64,000 nt of DNA, taken from NCBI GenBank assembly GCA_947053345.1, contig CAMRSM010000001.1, forward strand, positions 1 to 64,000, given 5' to 3'. The notes under the pieces are model-generated. The model saw nothing but the letters and a program-made list of their open reading frames with translations, searched no databases and had not been told where the DNA came from. The position numbers and the translations under genes were made by a program. This stretch comes from an uncultured Lachnospiraceae bacterium (lineage in GTDB: Bacteria; Bacillota; Clostridia; Lachnospirales; Lachnospiraceae). Positions 17,412 through 26,754 of this stretch are shown here, in pieces. Every line of letters begins with the position of its first letter. Position 1 is the stretch's first letter.

Positions 17412-18101
17412 ATGTATTGGGATTGGACTTACATTCTGGTATTGATCGGCATGGTATTAAGCCTTGCGGCTTCCGCCAAGGTCAAGAGTACTTACGCGAA
17501 GTACCAGAAAGTGCGCAGCCTTTCGGGGCTGACCGGGGCGGTTGCCGCGGAACGGATCCTGCATTCGAACGGAATTTATGATGTGGCAATCGAGCTGGTG
17601 GAAGGGGAATTGACGGATCATTATGATCCGAGGAACAAGGTACTGCGCCTTTCGGAATCGGTGTACGACAGTACGTCGGTGGCGGCGGTCGGGGTGGCGG
17701 CACATGAGTGCGGTCACGCGATCCAGCACGCGAGGGCATATCTGCCGCTGAAACTGCGCACGGCGATCGTTCCGGCGGCCAATATCGGTGCAGGCTTGTC
17801 CTGGCCTTTGATTCTTGTCGGGCTTATGATTGGCTCGCGCAGTTCCAATTTCTTTATCACGGCAGGCATCCTGCTTTTTTCCCTTTCCGTACTTTTCCAG
17901 CTTGTAACGCTTCCGGTGGAACTTAATGCATCCAACCGCGCGGTGCGCGCGCTCGCGGATATGGGGATTCTTTATGGGGACGAAGTAAAGGGCACGAGGA
18001 AAGTGCTTTCGGCAGCAGCGCTCACATATGTGGCAGCGGCAGCGGCATCCATTTTACAGCTCCTGCGTCTTCTTCTGCTGTTCGGAAGGAGAGATGACTG
18101 A
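17412..18101 (+). CDS. zinc-dependent membrane metallopeptidase, YugP family
   Basis: 229 residues with an N-terminal membrane segment (6-22), zinc motif HECGH (98-102) and two or three further hydrophobic segments after it (about 118-175 and 200-222), matching the neutral zinc metallopeptidase family DUF (Peptidase_M, YugP). Its substrates are unknown. AGGAGG lies 6-7 bases before ATG 17412. The last base of its stop codon is the first base of rsmB, showing translational coupling. The 216-base gap upstream holds an AT-rich stretch (17283-17400) likely to contain a promoter but without a clean -35/-10 pair. Confidence 0.9.
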   Translation: MYWDWTYILVLIGMVLSLAASAKVKSTYAKYQKVRSLSGLTGAVAAERILHSNGIYDVAIELVEGELTDHYDPRNKVLRLSESVYDSTSVAAVGVAAHECGHAIQHARAYLPLKLRTAIVPAANIGAGLSWPLILVGLMIGSRSSNFFITAGILLFSLSVLFQLVTLPVELNASNRAVRALADMGILYGDEVKGTRKVLSAAALTYVAAAAASILQLLRLLLLFGRRDD

Positions 18102-19579
18102 TGCAGGCAAGGGCTGTGGCGCTTGACATGCTGCTCGCGGTGACGGAGGAAAAAAAGCCTTCGCATATCGTGGCGGCAAGAGAACTTGCAAAGTACCCGG
18201 ATATGGAAAAAAAGGAGCGCGCCTTTGCGAAGCGCCTCTTCTCCGGGACGCTGGAGCGGCTGTTGACGCTGGATTTTTTGCTGGGTCATTATTCGCGGAC
18301 GGGGACGGATAAACTAAAACCGACGGTCAAAGGTATTTTGAGGATGGGGTTTTATCAGCTATACTATATGGACGTGCCGCCTTCCGCTGTCTGCAACGAG
18401 GCGGTGAAGCTCACGAAGAAGCGCGGGTTTGCGGGGTTATCCGGATTTGTCAACGGCATCCTGCGCAATGCGGTGAGAAATCCGCTCTCTCTTTCGGATG
18501 CGTTTGCCGCAATGCCGGAAAAGAAAGCGCTCTCGCTCACATACTCGGTGCCGGAGTGGCTGGCTGCTGCGTTTTTGTCATGGTATGGCAGGGAACGCAC
18601 GGAAAAAATGTTTGCCTCGTTTTTGGAGCCTGCGGGGCTTACGGTGCGCGTAAACCAGTCAAAATGCGGTGTTGCACAATGCCGGGAGAGGTTTGTGCAG
18701 GCGGGGGTCAGCGTACAGGCAGGGAATTTTGTGCCCGGGGCGCTGCATTTGTCGGGCATTGAGTCGGTACAGGGGCTGCCGGGGTTTGCGCAGGGTGATT
18801 TTACGGTGCAGGATGAGAGTTCGATGCTGCCGGTATTATGCGCGGGCATTGCTGCCGGGGATTATGTGATCGACTGCTGCGCGGCACCGGGCGGAAAGGC
18901 ACTGCACGCCGCGGATGTGCTTATCATGAGGGAGAGGGAGATAGAAACGCCGCCGTATGCGCAGGGCGAAAGGAAGAGGGATACGTCCCATGAAAGGGAA
19001 CGGTGTGGGGAAAATGCTGTTTCTGCGCCGGAAAATGCCCCGGTATCCCGAAGGGGGAGGGTTTCCGCGAGGGATATCTCGGAGTACAAACTCGCAAAAA
19101 TCCGTGAGAACGCAGAGCGCTGCGGCTTTGACAATGTGGAGGTAATGCTTTTTGACGCGGCGGAATGCCGCAGGCAGGATGTCTTACAGGCGGATGTCGT
19201 TCTTGCGGATCTTCCGTGTTCGGGTCTTGGGATCATCGGGAAAAAACCTGACATAAAATATAATATGACACCGGAAGGATTGGACGAACTCGCGGTGCTG
19301 CAAAGGAAAATCCTGCGGGCTGCCGCGCAGTATGTAAAGCCGGGCGGTGTGCTGGTTTATTCGACCTGTACCGTAAACCCGCGGGAGAACCGCGGGAACG
19401 CGGTCTGGCTTTCGGAGTCGGAGGGGCTTGTGCCGGAAGGGCTGGGGCGTTATCTTCCGGAAGCTTTGGCTGCGTCGGTTGGGGAGGACGGGTATTTACA
19501 GCTTTTGCCGGAAGCAGGGAAATGGGATGGCTTTTTTGTTGCCCGTTTCCGGAAGAAAGGTGGGGAAAACTGCAAATGA
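18101..19579 (+). CDS. rsmB: 16S rRNA (cytosine-967 C5) methyltransferase
   Basis: 492 residues: an N-terminal NusB-like RNA-binding domain (1-140) and a C-terminal SAM methyltransferase. CCAAPGGKALHAA (SAM binding), VLADLPCSGLG (the Pro-Cys releasing the product) and VYSTCTVNPREN (catalytic Cys) are present. A charged insert of about 45 residues (276-322, e.g. ERKRDTSHERERCGEN) lies between motif I and the RDISEYK strand, where homologues have a short loop. Overlaps both neighbours by 1-4 bases (TGATG at its start, ATGA at its end). Confidence 0.95.
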   Translation: MQARAVALDMLLAVTEEKKPSHIVAARELAKYPDMEKKERAFAKRLFSGTLERLLTLDFLLGHYSRTGTDKLKPTVKGILRMGFYQLYYMDVPPSAVCNEAVKLTKKRGFAGLSGFVNGILRNAVRNPLSLSDAFAAMPEKKALSLTYSVPEWLAAAFLSWYGRERTEKMFASFLEPAGLTVRVNQSKCGVAQCRERFVQAGVSVQAGNFVPGALHLSGIESVQGLPGFAQGDFTVQDESSMLPVLCAGIAAGDYVIDCCAAPGGKALHAADVLIMREREIETPPYAQGERKRDTSHERERCGENAVSAPENAPVSRRGRVSARDISEYKLAKIRENAERCGFDNVEVMLFDAAECRRQDVLQADVVLADLPCSGLGIIGKKPDIKYNMTPEGLDELAVLQRKILRAAAQYVKPGGVLVYSTCTVNPRENRGNAVWLSESEGLVPEGLGRYLPEALAASVGEDGYLQLLPEAGKWDGFFVARFRKKGGENCK

Positions 19580-20613
19580 TACAAAAGGATATCAAATCAA
19601 TGGAGCTTGCAAGGGTGAAAGAGGAGATCGGACAGCTCGGTGAAAAACCATTCCGTGCGGTTCAGATTTACGAATGGCTTCACAAAAAACTTTGCGGCAG
19701 TTTTGATGAGATGACGAATATTTCCCGCAGCTTGCGGGAAAAATGTAAGGAAAGTTTTTCCTTATGCACGCTGCATGCCGTGGAATGCCTGGAATCGGAA
19801 GAGGACGGCACCTGCAAGTTTTTGTTCCGGCTGCCGGACGGCAATGTGATCGAGAGTGTTCTGATGCGTTACCGTCACGGCAATTCGGTCTGTATTTCCT
19901 CCCAGGTCGGGTGCAGGATGGGCTGCCGCTTCTGCGCGTCCACCCTGTCAGGGCTTGTGAGGAACCTTATGCCGTCCGAGATGCTCGAGCAGGTGTATCA
20001 GATCCAGAAAATAACCGGCGAGCGCGTTTCAAACATTGTCGTGATGGGGATGGGGGAACCGTTTGACAATTATGATAATCTGGTAACGTTTTTGCGGATG
20101 GTCAGCGATGGCAACGGTCTAAATATCAGCGGCAGGAATGTGACGGTATCAACCTGCGGCATCACGCCGCGCATAAGGCAGTTCGCGGAAGAGGGGTTTA
20201 CCGCCAACCTTGCGCTTTCGCTGCATGCGCCGAAGGATGCGGACCGGGAGGGGCTGATGCCGGTTGCCAGGATGTATCCCCTCGCACAGGTGATGGAGGC
20301 GCTCGATGATTATTATAAAATAACCAAGCGCAGGCTGACATTTGAGTACAGCCTCATAGCGGGAGTAAATGATTCTGCCGGGCAGGCAGGGGAGCTTGCC
20401 CGGCTTGTTAAAGGAAAGAACTGCCTTGTCAACCTGATTCCGGTCAATGAGGTGAGGGAGCGTGATTTTAAGCGTTCCGATCCCCGAAATATACAAAATT
20501 TCAAAAATATACTTGAAAAAAACGGAATAAATGTTACTATAAGAAGAGAAATGGGCTCCGATATCAATGCTGCGTGCGGACAGCTGCGCAAGAGCTATAT
20601 GGACGGGAGGTGA
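19576..20613 (+). CDS. rlmN: dual-specificity RNA methyltransferase RlmN
   Basis: Radical SAM enzyme that forms m2A2503 in 23S rRNA and m2A37 in some tRNAs. 345 residues. The iron-sulfur motif CRMGCRFC (CX3CX2C), GMGEPFDNY, STCGITPRI and the C-terminal catalytic Cys in AACGQLRKS are all there. Starts in an ATGA overlap with rsmB. Followed by prpC after 7 bases. The rsmB-rlmN-prpC-prkC-rsgA-rpe order is a long-conserved Firmicute translation/signalling operon. Confidence 0.97.
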   Translation: MIQKDIKSMELARVKEEIGQLGEKPFRAVQIYEWLHKKLCGSFDEMTNISRSLREKCKESFSLCTLHAVECLESEEDGTCKFLFRLPDGNVIESVLMRYRHGNSVCISSQVGCRMGCRFCASTLSGLVRNLMPSEMLEQVYQIQKITGERVSNIVVMGMGEPFDNYDNLVTFLRMVSDGNGLNISGRNVTVSTCGITPRIRQFAEEGFTANLALSLHAPKDADREGLMPVARMYPLAQVMEALDDYYKITKRRLTFEYSLIAGVNDSAGQAGELARLVKGKNCLVNLIPVNEVRERDFKRSDPRNIQNFKNILEKNGINVTIRREMGSDINAACGQLRKSYMDGR

Positions 20614-20620
20614 GCCGGGG

Positions 20621-21382
20621 ATGAAGACGTATTCTGTTACGGACATAGGACAAAAGAGAAAGACGAACCAGGATTATGTATATTGCAGAAAAGAGAAGTT
20701 GGGGATCCTGCCGAATCTTTTTATTGTGGCGGACGGGATGGGAGGACATAATGCGGGTGATTTCGCGTCCCGGTTTGCCGTGGAGGAGTTTGTACGCCAA
20801 GTAGGGGAGGGAGAGGGAAAAACCCTGATCCAGACAATGGAGGAAGCCGTAAACCGTGCGAACCGGCTGCTGATCGAACAGGCGGAGGAAAGGCCTGAGC
20901 TAAAAGGGATGGGAACCACTTTTGTGGCGGCGACGATCGACGGGGAAGATATGTATGTTGCCAACATCGGGGACAGCAGGCTGTACCTGATCGGGCAGGA
21001 GGAAATCATGCAGATTACGCAGGACCACTCGCTTGTGGAGGAGATGATCCGGCGCGGGGAGTTAAGGCGGGAGGAGGCCCGCTTTCACCCGAATAAGAAT
21101 GTCATTACAAGGGCGATGGGAGCGAACGTGGGTGTGGTTCCGGATTTTTTTGAGGTTCCGCTGCGGGAGGGGGATATCATCCTGCTGTGCTCGGACGGAC
21201 TCTCCAATATGATGGACGACCGCGAGATATTCTCGGTGGTAAGGCAAAACCAGGGGGATATCGAAAAAGCGGGAAGCGAGCTCTTGCGGCTGGCGAACGA
21301 GCACGGCGGAAGGGACAATATCTCCATCGTCCTGGTCGGTGAGTGCGCCGGGGATGGCAAGGATTATGCAGAAATGAGGTAG
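20621..21382 (+). CDS. prpC: PP2C-type Ser/Thr protein phosphatase
   Basis: 253-residue Mn/Mg-dependent phosphatase that reverses PrkC phosphorylation. Metal-binding motifs are visible: NQDYVY, DGMGGHNAGDFAS, NIGDSRLYL, CSDGLSNMM and GGRDNISIVLV. Cytoplasmic, no extra domain. The ribosome site GGAGGTGA overlaps the rlmN stop codon, and the gene is followed 4 bases later by prkC, so phosphatase and kinase are made together. Confidence 0.96.
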   Translation: MKTYSVTDIGQKRKTNQDYVYCRKEKLGILPNLFIVADGMGGHNAGDFASRFAVEEFVRQVGEGEGKTLIQTMEEAVNRANRLLIEQAEERPELKGMGTTFVAATIDGEDMYVANIGDSRLYLIGQEEIMQITQDHSLVEEMIRRGELRREEARFHPNKNVITRAMGANVGVVPDFFEVPLREGDIILLCSDGLSNMMDDREIFSVVRQNQGDIEKAGSELLRLANEHGGRDNISIVLVGECAGDGKDYAEMR

Positions 21383-21386
21383 ATTT

Positions 21387-23648
21387 ATGATTAAACCAGG
21401 TATGTACATCAGTGAACGCTACGAGATCATTGATAAAGTAGGTTCCGGCGGGATGGCAGATGTCTACAAGGCCAAATGCCACAGGTTAAACCGTTATGTG
21501 GCGATCAAAATACTGAAAAATGAATATTCGAGCGACAAGAATTTCGTGGCGAAGTTCCGCGCGGAGGCACAGTCGGCCGCGGGGCTTTCCCACCCGAATA
21601 TCGTAAATGTTTATGATGTCGGCGACGATGAGGGGCTGTATTACATTGTGATGGAGCTTGTGGAGGGCATCACGTTAAAGAAGTTCATCGAGCGCAAAGG
21701 GAAATTGGAGATCAAGGAAGCCATCGGTATTTCCATCCAAATCGCGCAGGGTATGGAGGCGGCGCACGCGAACCATATCATCCACCGCGATATCAAACCG
21801 CAGAATATTATCATTTCAAGGGACGGCAAGGTAAAGGTGACGGATTTCGGTATCGCGAAGGCAGCAACCTCAAACACCGTGTCGCAGAATGCGGTCGGTT
21901 CGGTGCATTACCTTTCGCCGGAGCAGGCCAGGGGCGGTTATTCCGACGAGAAGAGCGATATTTATTCCCTCGGTGTCACAATCTACGAAATGCTCTGCGG
22001 CATCGTTCCGTTTGCGGGGGATAATTCCGTCTCGGTTGCGCTCTCCCACATCAACGATGAGGCGAAACCGATCCGCGAGCTGCGCCCGGATGTGCCGCCA
22101 AGCATCGAGAAGATCGTCCAGAAGTGTATGCAGAAAAAGCCGGAGCGCCGCTATCTTTCTGCCTCGGAACTGATTACCGACCTGCGCTGTTCGATCACGA
22201 ACCCGAACGGGGATTTTGTAAAGCTGGCATCGGTTTCCGTTCCGGATTCCCCGACGATCAACATGACCGACGCGGAGATGGAATCGATCAAGAGTGCCGC
22301 GAAATCACCGGCAGTCTACTATGACAGCCATCCGGAAACCGCCTCAAACGCAAAGAAAGTCCAGAAAGAGGAGGAGGAGGACCTAGACGGTGTTGACCCG
22401 AGGTTCGAGAAATTTATCATCATCGGGACAATCATCACGGCAGTAGCCCTAGGACTTGCGCTCATCTATCTTGTGATCAACCTGTCCGGTGTGCTTGATA
22501 TTTTCAACAAAGATCCGGGAGTGACCCCGACACCCGGGGCAACCCCGACAATGACGGTAGCGCCAAGCCCGACGACGGAGCAGATCGGCATGAAAGATAT
22601 GGTAAGTGTGGTCGGATTAAAGCTTGACGACGCGGTCGCAAACCTGCAGATGGTCTCCCCGAATTTCAGCATCATCAGCGATAAGGAGGAGTATTCCAAA
22701 GATGTCCCGAAGGGGTATGTGGTAGACCAGTATCCGCCGGAGCATGCGTCGATCGCCCCGGACGGCACGATTGAGCTGACGATCAGCGCGGGACCGGAAT
22801 CGAAGCAGATCCCGAATGTTGCTTACTATACGCTTGATAAGGCGAGGACGGAGCTCGAGGGGATCGGGTTTGAGACAAAGCCTTCCTACGAGGCGAGCAC
22901 GGACTATGAGAACGGTATGGTTATCCGCACCGAGCCGGCGGCGGAGGAATATCTTGAGGAAGGCGGGACGGTCACGATCGTTGTCAGCACCGGACCGGAT
23001 ATTACACTGACGGATATGCCGAAGCTTCTCGGCCTGACGGAGGAGGAGGCGGTCGCGGCACTTTCAAAAGCAGGGCTTTCCCAGGGTTCCACGAACTACA
23101 CGAGCAGCAACAAGTACGCGGAGGGGCTCGTATGTTTCCAGAGCTTTAGCGAAGGGCAACGCATCGCGGCGGGAACCAAGGTTGACATTGCGTTAAGTAC
23201 CGGGCCGGAGGTGGTCGCGACTCCGGAGCCGACCCCAACCCCGGAGGAGGAACCGACCCCTGCACCGGAGGAGGAAGAGCCGACCCCAACCCCGGAGGAG
23301 GAGGAACCAACCCCGACCCCGGAGGAGGAAGAGCCAACGCCGACCCCGACTCCGGAACCGGAGCCTCTCTACAGTTACCAGGCGACGGTCGTGATCAGCG
23401 ACTGGCCGCTTACGGAGAGTGATACGGCAACACTTTATATCACGTTATCCCAGGATGGGAACGAGGTGGATATCACAAAGGAGGAATCGAGGCTGTTTTC
23501 GGCGGGGGATTTCCCGTATTATTTCAACATCTCGTTGGATGAGAACGACGGTTTTACCGAGGGCATGGCGACGGTTTCCGTGTGGTTTAACGGCGAGCCG
23601 TATGCCGGAAGTTATCCGGTAGAGCTTAAGGCTGTCCGCATCAATTAG
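21387..23648 (+). CDS. prkC: PASTA-domain Ser/Thr protein kinase
   Basis: 753-residue membrane kinase. Cytoplasmic kinase domain (about 10-275): GSGGMADVY P-loop, VAIKIL Lys, HRDIKPQN catalytic loop, DFGIAK, SPEQARG. One membrane span near 342-368, then three PASTA domains outside (about 401-470, 472-539, 540-608) that in this family bind muropeptides and beta-lactams. Next is an acidic Pro/Thr linker of PTPEEEEPTP repeats (about 609-659) and a further 95-residue beta-rich C-terminal domain (YSYQATVVISDWP...) of Ig-like appearance. Role: germination, cell-wall and stationary-phase signalling with PrpC. Confidence 0.96.
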   Translation: MIKPGMYISERYEIIDKVGSGGMADVYKAKCHRLNRYVAIKILKNEYSSDKNFVAKFRAEAQSAAGLSHPNIVNVYDVGDDEGLYYIVMELVEGITLKKFIERKGKLEIKEAIGISIQIAQGMEAAHANHIIHRDIKPQNIIISRDGKVKVTDFGIAKAATSNTVSQNAVGSVHYLSPEQARGGYSDEKSDIYSLGVTIYEMLCGIVPFAGDNSVSVALSHINDEAKPIRELRPDVPPSIEKIVQKCMQKKPERRYLSASELITDLRCSITNPNGDFVKLASVSVPDSPTINMTDAEMESIKSAAKSPAVYYDSHPETASNAKKVQKEEEEDLDGVDPRFEKFIIIGTIITAVALGLALIYLVINLSGVLDIFNKDPGVTPTPGATPTMTVAPSPTTEQIGMKDMVSVVGLKLDDAVANLQMVSPNFSIISDKEEYSKDVPKGYVVDQYPPEHASIAPDGTIELTISAGPESKQIPNVAYYTLDKARTELEGIGFETKPSYEASTDYENGMVIRTEPAAEEYLEEGGTVTIVVSTGPDITLTDMPKLLGLTEEEAVAALSKAGLSQGSTNYTSSNKYAEGLVCFQSFSEGQRIAAGTKVDIALSTGPEVVATPEPTPTPEEEPTPAPEEEEPTPTPEEEEPTPTPEEEEPTPTPTPEPEPLYSYQATVVISDWPLTESDTATLYITLSQDGNEVDITKEESRLFSAGDFPYYFNISLDENDGFTEGMATVSVWFNGEPYAGSYPVELKAVRIN
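23215..23365 (+). repeat. repeated linker-coding DNA in prkC
   Basis: About five degenerate copies of a 24-30 base unit of the type CCGACCCCAACCCCGGAGG encoding PTPTPEEEE linkers. Similar Pro/Thr/Glu linker DNA occurs in the GH5 and LPKTG genes. Confidence 0.7.
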
Positions 23649-23660
23649 GGGAGCGGAAGC

Positions 23661-24539
23661 ATGCTTGGAAAAATTATTAGAGGGGTTGCGGGCTTTTACT
23701 ATGTCAACGTGGAAGGCGAGGGCGTGTATGAGTGCAAAGCGAAAGGGATTTTCAGGAACCGCGGGATAAAGCCGCTGCCGGGGGACGATGTAAAGCTTAG
23801 CGTGCTCGACCCGGCAGCGATGACGGGAAACATCGAGGAGATCAGGGAACGCAGAACCAGCCTGATCCGCCCGGCAGTGGCAAATGCCGACCAGGTGGTC
23901 ATCGTGTTCGCGCTCTCCTGGCCCGCACCGAACCTGAACCTGCTCGACCGATTCCTCGTGCTGATGCAGAAACAGCACATGAAGACATTGATCTGCTTTA
24001 ACAAAAAGGATCAGGTTGATGCGCAGGCAGAGGAGGAGTTTTCCCGTATATATGAAAAAAGCGGATGCCGTGTGCTGATGGTTTCCGCGAAGGAGGGGGA
24101 CGGCCTTCGGGAACTTTCCGCCGTGCTTGCGGGCAGGACGACCGTGCTCGCAGGTCCTTCCGGTGTCGGGAAATCGTCGATCTTAAACCTGCTTTATCCG
24201 GAGGCAAATATGCAGACGGGCAATATCAGCGAGAAGATCCGGAGGGGAAAGCATACGACGAGGCATTCGGAACTGTTTTACGTAGGCGGAGGAACCTATT
24301 TGTTTGACACGCCGGGATTTAGTTCCCTTGAGCTTCGGGAGATTGAAAAGGAAGAGTTAAAGGACTGCTACCCGGAATTTTCCGGCGTTGCGGGGGAGTG
24401 CCGGTATTTGAGCTGCCTGCACGATAAAGAGCCGGAATGCGCCGTGAAGGAAGCGGTGGCAGCAGGGTGCATCCACAGGGAGCGCTACGAAAACTATATT
24501 CTTTTGCTGAATGAGCTCAGGAATAGGAAAAGGTATTAA
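23661..24539 (+). CDS. rsgA: small ribosomal subunit GTPase RsgA
   Basis: 292-residue circularly permuted GTPase that checks late 30S maturation. Order seen: N-terminal OB fold (1-70), G4 NKKDQ (about 113), then G1 GPSGVGKSS (164-172) and G3 DTPGFSS, and a C-terminal zinc finger with CYPEF, CRYLSCLHDKEPEC. This permuted order is diagnostic. ATG 23661 has GGGGAGCGGAAGC upstream and starts 12 bases after prkC. Confidence 0.97.
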   Translation: MLGKIIRGVAGFYYVNVEGEGVYECKAKGIFRNRGIKPLPGDDVKLSVLDPAAMTGNIEEIRERRTSLIRPAVANADQVVIVFALSWPAPNLNLLDRFLVLMQKQHMKTLICFNKKDQVDAQAEEEFSRIYEKSGCRVLMVSAKEGDGLRELSAVLAGRTTVLAGPSGVGKSSILNLLYPEANMQTGNISEKIRRGKHTTRHSELFYVGGGTYLFDTPGFSSLELREIEKEELKDCYPEFSGVAGECRYLSCLHDKEPECAVKEAVAAGCIHRERYENYILLLNELRNRKRY

Positions 24540-24555
24540 GAAAAGGGGTATAACA

Positions 24556-25221
24556 ATGTATTATTTATCACCATCCATACTTTCGGCGGATTTTGCGGTT
24601 CTTGGGGAACAGCTGCGCAGAGTGGAAGCGGCAGGGGCAGACATGGTGCATATCGATGTTATGGACGGGCAGTTCGTCCCAAGGATCTCGTACGGCATGC
24701 CGGTGATTGAATCGATCCGGAAGGTGACGGGGCTTATTTTTGATGTCCATCTGATGGTAGAGGAACCTCTGCGCTTTTTGGAAGATTTTAAAAAATGCGG
24801 TGCAGACATCCTGACGGTGCATTACGAGGCCTGCACCCATCTGCACACCGTGGTTACCCAGATCAAGCGCCTCGGCATGAAAGCGGGTGTGGCCATCAAT
24901 CCGGCGACCCCGGTGGACGTATTGCGCCACATCTTGCGGGAGGTTGACCAGGTACTTGTCATGACGGTGAACCCTGGGTTTGGCGGACAGAAATTCCTGC
25001 CCGACATGCTCAAAAAGCCGGGAAGGATCATGGAGCTTGCGAGGGAGGAGGAAATCTCCTGCCCGGATATCCAGGTGGACGGCGGTATCAGCCTGGAGAA
25101 TGTCAGGGAGGTACTTGCGGCGGGGGCAAATAATATTGTCGCCGGTACATCTGTTTTTTGCGGAAATATCGAGGAAAATATTGCCGGGTTTAAGGAGGCC
25201 TTTGCAAATGCTGCTGAGTGA
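24556..25221 (+). CDS. rpe: ribulose-phosphate 3-epimerase
   Basis: Interconverts ribulose-5-P and xylulose-5-P in the pentose phosphate pathway. 221-residue TIM barrel: SPSILSADF, HIDVMDGQFVP, VHLMVEEPLR, VMTVNPGFGGQ and VDGGISLEN blocks hold metal ligands and catalytic Asp residues. Start ATG 24556 follows AAAAGGGG. Its last 14 bases overlap the next gene. Confidence 0.97.
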   Translation: MYYLSPSILSADFAVLGEQLRRVEAAGADMVHIDVMDGQFVPRISYGMPVIESIRKVTGLIFDVHLMVEEPLRFLEDFKKCGADILTVHYEACTHLHTVVTQIKRLGMKAGVAINPATPVDVLRHILREVDQVLVMTVNPGFGGQKFLPDMLKKPGRIMELAREEEISCPDIQVDGGISLENVREVLAAGANNIVAGTSVFCGNIEENIAGFKEAFANAAE

Positions 25222-25951
25222 ATTAAAGATCGGGAAGCCGCTTGAAATCTATATTACCCGGGAGGGTTACCACTACCGGGTTGTGAGTAAGATTGAGGAT
25301 GCGGCAAACGGGCGTGTCTGCGTGACGCTGATTGCGAGCAAGATGCGTGTATTTGAATTTCTTCCGACGGATGTGGTTGATATCGTTTACCGCGACGAGG
25401 AGCGGATGTGGAAATGGAAATCGGTCGTTGGCGGGGTGACGGAGCTTGACGGGGAAAAGCTCCATTGCTTCTACTCGGATGAGGAAGGTGAGAGCTTTAA
25501 CCGCAGAAATGCCTACCGCGTTTTTGTCGGGGAAAAGCTGATCGTGCAGTACATGGTGCATGACGCGAAGCGGCTGCGGGAATTTGATGATGTGGAGGAA
25601 CTACATAGCGAGACGATCTTCAATTACGACGCGAGCATGGACGTGATGCGGGCGGACTGCTTCCGCTATGTGGACTGCAGGGCGGTGTTAAAGGATATCA
25701 GTGAGGATGGCGCGGGGATTTACATGGACCAGAAGCTGGAAAACGGCGATGAGTTGAGCTTTGATTTTGAGACGGAGGATTTTGGGACGATCAGCTGCCG
25801 GGCGAGGGTTGTCCGTAGGCTTGAGAGCAGGCAGGGATCTTTCCGCTATTATTATGGCTGCCGCTTTAAGGAAACGAGCCGGAACCTGTCGCGATATATT
25901 TATGAGATGCAGCGCAAACAGCTGCGCAAGGCGAGGGATTTAAAGCTGTGA
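25208..25951 (+). CDS. PilZ-domain protein, YcgR-like flagellar brake candidate
   Basis: 247 residues with an N-terminal beta-barrel (about 5-90) like the YcgR N-terminal domain and a C-terminal PilZ domain. The cyclic-di-GMP-binding motifs are present: RxxxR as RNAYR (about 100-104) and DxSxxG as DISEDG (about 163-168). In flagellated Firmicutes such proteins slow the motor when c-di-GMP is high. It overlaps rpe by 14 bases and thiN by 4, so it is firmly inside a metabolic operon; its ribosome site GGAGG is within the rpe 3' end. Effector role is inferred from the domains and the flagellar genes at 61 kb. Confidence 0.88.
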   Translation: MLLSELKIGKPLEIYITREGYHYRVVSKIEDAANGRVCVTLIASKMRVFEFLPTDVVDIVYRDEERMWKWKSVVGGVTELDGEKLHCFYSDEEGESFNRRNAYRVFVGEKLIVQYMVHDAKRLREFDDVEELHSETIFNYDASMDVMRADCFRYVDCRAVLKDISEDGAGIYMDQKLENGDELSFDFETEDFGTISCRARVVRRLESRQGSFRYYYGCRFKETSRNLSRYIYEMQRKQLRKARDLKL

Positions 25952-26622
25952 GCGTGCTGGTTGTCACGGGAGGGAATGTGGATGTGAAAACGGCAGGGAG
26001 ATATCTATGCGGGCGCAGGTTTGACCATGTCATCGCCGTTGATGCAGGAGTGCTCGCAGCGGAACAGCTGGGGCTTTCCGCAGATTATCTGGTCGGCGAT
26101 TTTGATACGCTCGGCGAGGAGGGGCTTTTGCAGAGGGCGAAGGCTGGTGTGGCGGTGCGCCGCTACGACTCCCACAAGGATGATACGGACACGGAGATCG
26201 CAGTGTCGCTGGCTTTAGAGTTAGAACGGGCAAAAGAAGCGGGCGGTGCCTTTTTCCCGGAGCGGGTGGTGCTTTTGGGGGCGACCGGGACGAGATTTGA
26301 CCACACGCTCGCCAATGTTTTTTTGCTGGAACTCTTTGCAAAAGCCGGCATTTCTGCCTGCATCGTGGACGCGAACAACCGAATTTCCGTGCATCGGGCC
26401 GGATTTTGCTTTCCGGCAAAGGGGCAGTTTGGGAAGTATATTTCTTTTTTGGCGCTCACGCCAGAAGTAACAGGGCTTACACTCCGGGGCTTTTGTTATC
26501 CGCTGCATCAACATACGCTGCTGCAGGAGAGCAGCCTTTGCATCAGCAACGAGGCCGCGGAGGGGGAGCTTTTTGTGGATTTTTCGGCGGGGACGCTTTT
26601 GATGGCGGAAACGATGGATTGA
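25948..26622 (+). CDS. thiN: thiamine diphosphokinase
   Basis: Makes thiamine diphosphate from thiamine and ATP. 224 residues: the active-site motifs GDFDTLGEEG, KDDTDTEIAV and GATGTRFDHTLAN are typical of bacterial ThiN/TPK. GTG start at 25948 overlaps the upstream TGA. It closes the rpe operon as in other Firmicutes. Confidence 0.94.
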   Translation: MSVLVVTGGNVDVKTAGRYLCGRRFDHVIAVDAGVLAAEQLGLSADYLVGDFDTLGEEGLLQRAKAGVAVRRYDSHKDDTDTEIAVSLALELERAKEAGGAFFPERVVLLGATGTRFDHTLANVFLLELFAKAGISACIVDANNRISVHRAGFCFPAKGQFGKYISFLALTPEVTGLTLRGFCYPLHQHTLLQESSLCISNEAAEGELFVDFSAGTLLMAETMD

Positions 26623-26754
26623 ACAGGGCGGGCAGTGGGCAGACATCGTTCAATTTGGGGGAACGTAACGCAGGATGCTCCGGAAATAGTGAAACAAAAT
26701 ATCGAGAAAGGCGGGAAGTTTTGATATTTAGGGCTTCCTGACAGGTGAAATAAA

